Assembly (NCBI GenBank): GCA_022844575.1
Contig: JALHLL010000037.1
Location: forward strand, 1 to 19,355
DNA: 19,355 nt
Direction of reading: 5' to 3'
Source of the DNA: a bacterium
GTDB lineage: Bacteria > Bacteroidota > Ignavibacteria > Kapaibacteriales > UBA961
In this document: positions 15,349 to 19,355 of the stretch, one piece after another
How the letters are laid out: every line of letters starts with the position of its first letter
How positions within the stretch are numbered: the first letter of the stretch is position 1
Program-made: the position numbers and the translations under genes
The notes under the pieces: model-generated
Told to the model about the DNA's origin: nothing
The model's database searches: none
What the model saw: the letters and a program-made list of their open reading frames with translations, nothing else

Positions 15349-18300
15349 TCAGAAAACTTCAAAAGTTATATTCGCTTTTCCAAAAATATCTGTAAGTCGT
15401 TCGTAGGTTGCTTGTGAGATTGGTAATGATGCTGACGGCATATTGTACCGTGACCTGACTTTTCCCTTCTCTTTAATAACGAAAGATAAAACGCATTTAC
15501 CCTCATCTTTGCCTAATAGCTGCATGAGTTCACTCAATTTATTTTCATTTGTCTCTTCCAGATCCAATTGAATTGTAAAACCACGAGCACATTTTGTAAT
15601 TGCTTCCTGAATAGGTAAAATTTCATCTGCAATAATTTTCATAACATCGTTTACAATCTCAATTTTTCCACGTACAAGAACTACGGTGTCTTCCACTAAA
15701 AGACTGCTATATAACTTGTAACTATCGCTCCATACAATAATCTCACCTTGCCCGTTAAAGTCTTCAAATTCTATAAATGCGATAGTGTTTTCTCTTTTAT
15801 CCAAACGTGTTCTTACAGACTTAATCATACCGCATACCTGACTACCTTTGCCTATGGACGAGTGTTCCCTTGTCGATAAGTTTACAAAGGAGAATGCCGT
15901 AATGTGGGCGCTCCATCTATTAAGCGGGTGTCCGCTTAAGAAAAGATTGAGAACTTCCTTTTCTTTTCTTAACCTTTCGGTTTCCGTAAATGGTGGTATT
16001 GAGTATAATCGGGGTTCGGAAATTGTAGTTGTTATGTCGTCACTTCCAAAGAGCGAATCCATTGTCGAATTGGACGATTGTACAATAGCTTTTGAATAGT
16101 CCAATACATCATCAATCGAAGCAATCAACTGTGCTCTATGGCCGTTTTTAAGTGGATCGAAAGCACCTCCGAGAATCAAGGCTTCAAGCATTCTTTTATT
16201 GACATGCTTCGGATCGACTCTTGCGCCGAAATCGAAAATTGACGAGAAAGGCTTACCATGTAATTGTCCCTCACTTTGTTCATTGCGTGCAGCAACGATA
16301 GCATCTACTGCCGAAGTTCCGACTCCCTTTATACCTGCCAAACCAAATGAAATTGTTTTTGAGTCAATTGCCTTAAAATGTGCATAGGATTTGTTTACAT
16401 CCGGTGCTTCGACAGTAATCCCGAACTCTTCTGCTTCATGTATGAGTTTTACAAGTTGCGTTAAGTCATTCAGTTCCGATGCCATATTTGCAGCGAGAAA
16501 CTCGGCGGTATAGTGTGTTTTCAGCCATGCAGTCTGAAAAGCCAAATAAGCATAGGCAGTTGAATGCGATTTGTTAAAACCATATGAAGCGAACTTGAGT
16601 AATAAGTTAAAGATTTCAGAAGCTAACTCATGGCTGATGTTGTTCTTCGTAGCCCCGATAATAAAATCCTCTTCTAACTTCTTCATTGTCGCCGCATCCT
16701 TTTTTCCCATTGCTCGCCGCATCGTATCCGCTTGTGCAAGAGTAAATCCGGCTAAGTCACGGGCTAATTGCATCACCTGTTCCTGATAAACGATAATTCC
16801 ATACGTTTTGGAAAGCGTCTTTTCCATTAAAGGATGCAAATATGAATTTTCTTTTCTACCCTGCTTCCTGTCAATGAACTCCGGAATATTGTCCATTGGA
16901 CCCGGTCTGTACAAAGCATTCATGGCGATTAGGTCTTCGAGATTGCTCGGTTTCAAGCGAGCCATATATTCAGCCATTTTATCGGATTCAAATTGAAATA
17001 TACCTAATGTCTTCCCTCTTCCAAGTAATGCATAGGTAGCGGTATCATCCAAATCGAGAGCGTCTAAATCTATAATAATATTATGGTTTACTTTAATTTG
17101 CTCGACAATGTTATCAAGGATTGACAAAGTTCTTAGTCCTAAGAAGTCCATTTTAAGCAGACCTGCATCTTCAATGTCTTTCATTGTAAACTGTGTAGCA
17201 ATATCGCCGTCGGATGATTTATAGAGAGGGACATAATCCGAAACATCCCCCGGAGCTATTATCACTCCAGCCGCGTGGAGCGAAGTATTTCGTGCCAACC
17301 CCTCAAGTGTTAGCGCATAGTTTATCATTTCGCGCATTTTGGGATCATTGCTTTCATTTACCCAACGCAATTCAGGCAATTCGAGGGCTTCCTTAAGCGG
17401 GGTGACCTTGCCTAATACAACAGGTATCTTCGAGGTTATCTCATTGATTAATTTATGGTCAACACCAAGTACGCGCCCAACATCTTTTAGAACGGCTCTC
17501 GTTGAAAGTGTTCCGAAGGTGATTATCTGCGCTACCGACTCGGAGCCATACTTATCTTTAACATATTCAATAACGATATCTCGTTTCTCATCATTGAAGT
17601 CAATATCAATATCGGGCATGGAAACTCGGTCGGGATTGAGAAAACGCTCAAAAAGCAAATCGTATTTCAAGGGATCAACATTAATGATACCTAAAGCATA
17701 AGCAACGACACTTCCCGCCGCGGAACCTCGTCCGGGACCGACACTCACTCCTTTTGCCCTTGCTGCAGCAATAAAATCCTGCACGATTAAAAAGTAACCA
17801 GGATAACCCATCTTCTTAATGACATCTAATTCAAAATCCACTCTTTCGAGTATCTCTTGGGTCATCTTGGGGTATTTTTTCTCCAACCCTTTATACGTTA
17901 GCTCACGGAGATATTCGTCCAAATCCTTTGCTTTTGAGTCCGACGGGATAGGAAACATAGGCATTTTCAGATCAGTTTTCAAGTCAACATTACATTTCTC
18001 GGCGACAGCCAATGTATTTTCTATTGCCTGCGGATACTGTTTGAAAATTTCCTTCATTTCCTGTTGTGATTTGAAGTACATTTCCGGTTTTCCATATCTG
18101 AGGTTATATATATCAATCTGTCCGGAATTTGCAGCTGATACATCTCGAATATTTAATAGAACATTATGGGCAACAGCTTGGTCTTTTCTGATATAATGAC
18201 AATCATTAGAACAGATCAATGGAATCCCCACTTCAGCGGCGATGAGTGGTGCTTGTGCCATAACGATATCGTCACCAGGTAAACCGTGATTTTGCAATTC

Positions 18301-18828
18301 TATATAAAAATCTTCACCAAAGGTTTCCTTATACCAGATTGCGCTTTTTTTTGCTTCTTCATAATTTCCTTCAATGAGTGGGGCATTGATAACACCTGAC
18401 ATGCAGGCAGAGAGCGCGACGAGACCCTCACGATATGTAAATAGTAGCTCACGATCAATTCTCGGCTTATAATAAAACCCTTCCGTATGCCCCAAAGTAC
18501 ATAGTTTCATGAGGTTTTTGTAGCCGATTTCATTCTTAGCTAATAATACAAGGTGATAATAGTTCCGTTGCTTTACACCTGATTTCCTAGAGTTTTTTTC
18601 AAAGCGAGTACCGGTCGCTACATACACTTCACAACCGAGAATGGGTTGTATGCCGGCTTTTTTTGCTTTTTTATAAAATTCATAACAACCGAACATGACA
18701 CCATGGTCTGTTAGGGCAATTGACGTTTGACCATCCGATTTAGCTGCCTGTATAAGTTGATCGGGTGTGCATGCGGCATCAAGGAGTGAATAATGTGTAT
18801 GATTATGTAAATGGACAAAGTCATTCAT
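15349..18828 (-). CDS. dnaE: DNA polymerase III subunit alpha (DnaE)
   Basis: This is the replicative C-family DNA polymerase of the DnaE type, 1159 residues. The N-terminal PHP domain opens with VHLHNHTHYSLLD (H6, H8, H10). The polymerase core contains GPGRGSAAGS, the palm motif MPDIDIDF with D406 and D408, and KMDFLGLRTL with D561, which correspond to the catalytic aspartates 401, 403 and 555 of E. coli DnaE. RPGPMDNIPEFI and YGFNKSHSTAYAYLAFQTAWLK are family signatures. A helix-hairpin-helix (AGIKGVGTSAVDAI) lies at about 825-845 and an OB domain (VCGMIKSVRTRLD onward) at about 995-1070. There is no inserted DnaQ-like exonuclease, which rules out PolC. I chose the ATG at 18828 because it begins the PHP domain; the frame stays open to a TTG at 19032, but those 68 codons have no family match. 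No Shine-Dalgarno is seen. The gene appears intact. Confidence 0.98.
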   Translation of the reverse strand: MNDFVHLHNHTHYSLLDAACTPDQLIQAAKSDGQTSIALTDHGVMFGCYEFYKKAKKAGIQPILGCEVYVATGTRFEKNSRKSGVKQRNYYHLVLLAKNEIGYKNLMKLCTLGHTEGFYYKPRIDRELLFTYREGLVALSACMSGVINAPLIEGNYEEAKKSAIWYKETFGEDFYIELQNHGLPGDDIVMAQAPLIAAEVGIPLICSNDCHYIRKDQAVAHNVLLNIRDVSAANSGQIDIYNLRYGKPEMYFKSQQEMKEIFKQYPQAIENTLAVAEKCNVDLKTDLKMPMFPIPSDSKAKDLDEYLRELTYKGLEKKYPKMTQEILERVDFELDVIKKMGYPGYFLIVQDFIAAARAKGVSVGPGRGSAAGSVVAYALGIINVDPLKYDLLFERFLNPDRVSMPDIDIDFNDEKRDIVIEYVKDKYGSESVAQIITFGTLSTRAVLKDVGRVLGVDHKLINEITSKIPVVLGKVTPLKEALELPELRWVNESNDPKMREMINYALTLEGLARNTSLHAAGVIIAPGDVSDYVPLYKSSDGDIATQFTMKDIEDAGLLKMDFLGLRTLSILDNIVEQIKVNHNIIIDLDALDLDDTATYALLGRGKTLGIFQFESDKMAEYMARLKPSNLEDLIAMNALYRPGPMDNIPEFIDRKQGRKENSYLHPLMEKTLSKTYGIIVYQEQVMQLARDLAGFTLAQADTMRRAMGKKDAATMKKLEEDFIIGATKNNISHELASEIFNLLLKFASYGFNKSHSTAYAYLAFQTAWLKTHYTAEFLAANMASELNDLTQLVKLIHEAEEFGITVEAPDVNKSYAHFKAIDSKTISFGLAGIKGVGTSAVDAIVAARNEQSEGQLHGKPFSSIFDFGARVDPKHVNKRMLEALILGGAFDPLKNGHRAQLIASIDDVLDYSKAIVQSSNSTMDSLFGSDDITTTISEPRLYSIPPFTETERLRKEKEVLNLFLSGHPLNRWSAHITAFSFVNLSTREHSSIGKGSQVCGMIKSVRTRLDKRENTIAFIEFEDFNGQGEIIVWSDSYKLYSSLLVEDTVVLVRGKIEIVNDVMKIIADEILPIQEAITKCARGFTIQLDLEETNENKLSELMQLLGKDEGKCVLSFVIKEKGKVRSRYNMPSASLPISQATYERLTDIFGKANITFEVF

Positions 18829-19011
18829 ATAGGGGAAGTCAATTTTTGTAAATATTAAAGCAAAATTACAGACAACGTTGATGTAGGCGTTATTCCTAAA
18901 CGTAAATGAACATGTATTAACGATGACTTTCCTTTCATAAACCGACACAAAAATTCTTGTTAAGTGGCGAATCGTGGCTAAATTTGAGCTGAAACGGGGG
19001 GAAAAAACTTT

Positions 19012-19025
19012 AAAAAGTACTTTTT
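19012..19025. repeat. Perfect 14-bp palindrome AAAAAGTACTTTTT
   Basis: The sequence is fully self-complementary with no loop, as for a dimeric regulator site. It lies about 185 bases from each of the flanking divergent starts. AT-rich palindromes of this length can arise by chance, so a function is only possible. Confidence 0.4.
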
Positions 19026-19100
19026 CTACCAATTTTTTACGAAAGGTTAGAAATAGTATTTGTACGGTGACACTCTTTCTGTTAAATTTGAGTAAAGTTC

Positions 19101-19130
19101 TTCACAGAGTGCTTACATATAGGTTATAGT
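19101..19130 (+). promoter_or_regulatory. Possible sigma-70-like promoter of the terminal lipoprotein gene
   Basis: TTCACA (19101-19106) and TATAGT (19125-19130) are separated by 18 bases and lie 68 bases before the ATG. Each hexamer is close to the general consensus. The sigma-factor preference of this organism is unknown, so this is tentative. Confidence 0.3.
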
Positions 19131-19182
19131 GCCTCAATACTTCGATTATTAAATAATATGTTTTTACGTTCCAAATCTTCAT

Positions 19183-19191
19183 GGAAAGGGA
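19183..19191 (+). promoter_or_regulatory. Ribosome binding site of the terminal gene
   Basis: GGAAAGGGA ends seven bases before the ATG at 19199, at normal Shine-Dalgarno spacing. It supports that start although the gene is cut off by the window end. Confidence 0.6.
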
Positions 19192-19198
19192 TTAAATA

Positions 19199-19355
19199 AT
19201 GCGCAAATTCTACGTGGTGGTACTTTTAATGGTCATCAATATGAGTTGGTGGGGTTGCAGCGATATTGGGAGATTTTCGGCAGACGAGTTGGATGATCCT
19301 TTGAATCCAAAGAAAGCCCCACCGCGAATATATGTAGGCCCGGTAGCCGGTTTTA
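19199..19355 (+). CDS. Putative lipoprotein, N-terminal fragment
   Basis: The last 157 bases hold an open frame of 52 codons that runs off the window. It begins MRKFYVVVLLMVINM and continues SWWGCSDIG, which looks like a short lipoprotein signal: a positively charged start, a hydrophobic core and a cysteine at residue 20. Glycine at -1 fits a lipobox, but tryptophans at -2 and -3 do not fit well, so the lipid anchor is plausible rather than certain. After an acidic linker (ADELDDPLNPKKAPPR) comes IYVGPVAGF, which is similar to the first strand of many small outer-membrane beta-barrel proteins. The start is supported by GGAAAGGGA seven bases upstream. Its function cannot be told from the fragment. 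It is divergent from dnaE. Confidence 0.7.
   Translation, partial: MRKFYVVVLLMVINMSWWGCSDIGRFSADELDDPLNPKKAPPRIYVGPVAGF

Larger units (their letters stand above)
18829..19198. other. Divergent intergenic region between dnaE and a lipoprotein gene
   Basis: This 370-base AT-rich gap separates dnaE (leftward) from the last gene (rightward) and must hold both promoters. I see no credible small gene: in-frame ATGs stop within a few codons. Contents worth noting are a perfect 14-bp palindrome at 19012-19025, a possible sigma-70-like promoter at 19101-19130 and, on the complement just before dnaE, TAATTTTG, which fits TAnnTTTG. Nothing resembling a tRNA, riboswitch or attenuator was found. Confidence 0.6.

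Noticed and set aside
17339..18196. Plus-strand open frames of 120-125 codons opposite dnaE
   Set aside because: They are antisense to conserved DnaE catalytic motifs and have no supporting signals.
18975..18990. Possible sigma-54 promoter TGGC-N9-GC upstream of the terminal gene
   Set aside because: The GG and GC are correctly spaced, but the -12 element lacks TT before GC and the -24 element lacks the rest of the consensus. It also lies over 200 bases from the start.
18829..19032. N-terminal extension of DnaE to a TTG at 19032
   Set aside because: The PHP domain begins at the ATG at 18828 and the length from there is normal. The extension has no family character and the TTG has no ribosome site.
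1..19355. tRNA, rRNA, CRISPR array, insertion sequence, prophage or defence genes
   Set aside because: I looked on both strands in all intergenic gaps and found no cloverleaf, spaced repeat array, transposase, integrase or terminal inverted repeat pair.

Overview
The window looks like ordinary chromosomal DNA from an AT-rich member of the Bacteroidota/Chlorobiota (FCB) group. The evidence is a type IX secretion (T9SS) C-terminal sorting domain on two proteins, a giant surface protein built of ASH/choice-of-anchor-D-like beta domains, a DUF1800/DUF1501 pair, a DUF3109 cysteine-cluster protein and a DnaE-type replicase. Several genes have real Shine-Dalgarno sequences (for example AAGGAG seven bases before rpoN). 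These are rare in classical Bacteroidetes, so I lean towards a Kapabacteria/Ignavibacteria/Chlorobi-like lineage. That placement is inference; no rRNA is present to confirm it.

Layout. 1-470: the 3' end of sucC (succinyl-CoA synthetase beta) and its strong terminator. 492-1442: an unassigned multi-pass membrane protein. 1454-9670 (minus strand): a probable three-gene operon, DUF1800 -> DUF1501 (Tat signal plus T9SS sorting domain) -> a 1667-residue surface protein with LamG, ASH-like and cohesin-like modules and a T9SS sorting domain. 9801-12891 (plus strand): a divergent probable operon encoding a predicted outer-membrane beta-barrel, an RsbW-like ATP-binding regulator and a CcmB-like permease. 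12924-15211 (minus): DUF3109 protein and sigma-54 (rpoN), overlapping by four bases. 15349-18828 (minus): dnaE. 18829-19198: a divergent intergenic region. 19199-end: the start of a putative lipoprotein.

How the genes may work together. The best candidate for an under-described system is the back-to-back block 1454-12891. One arm makes an exported alkaline-phosphatase-superfamily-like protein (DUF1501), its usual partner DUF1800 and a giant modular surface protein. The other arm makes an outer-membrane barrel plus a signalling ATPase and a heme-exporter-type permease. The two arms share a roughly 130-bp intergenic region carrying two adjacent perfect hairpins. Everything else is housekeeping: the TCA cycle, replication and sigma-54 transcription. 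I saw no tRNA, rRNA, CRISPR array, insertion sequence, prophage gene or defence system.
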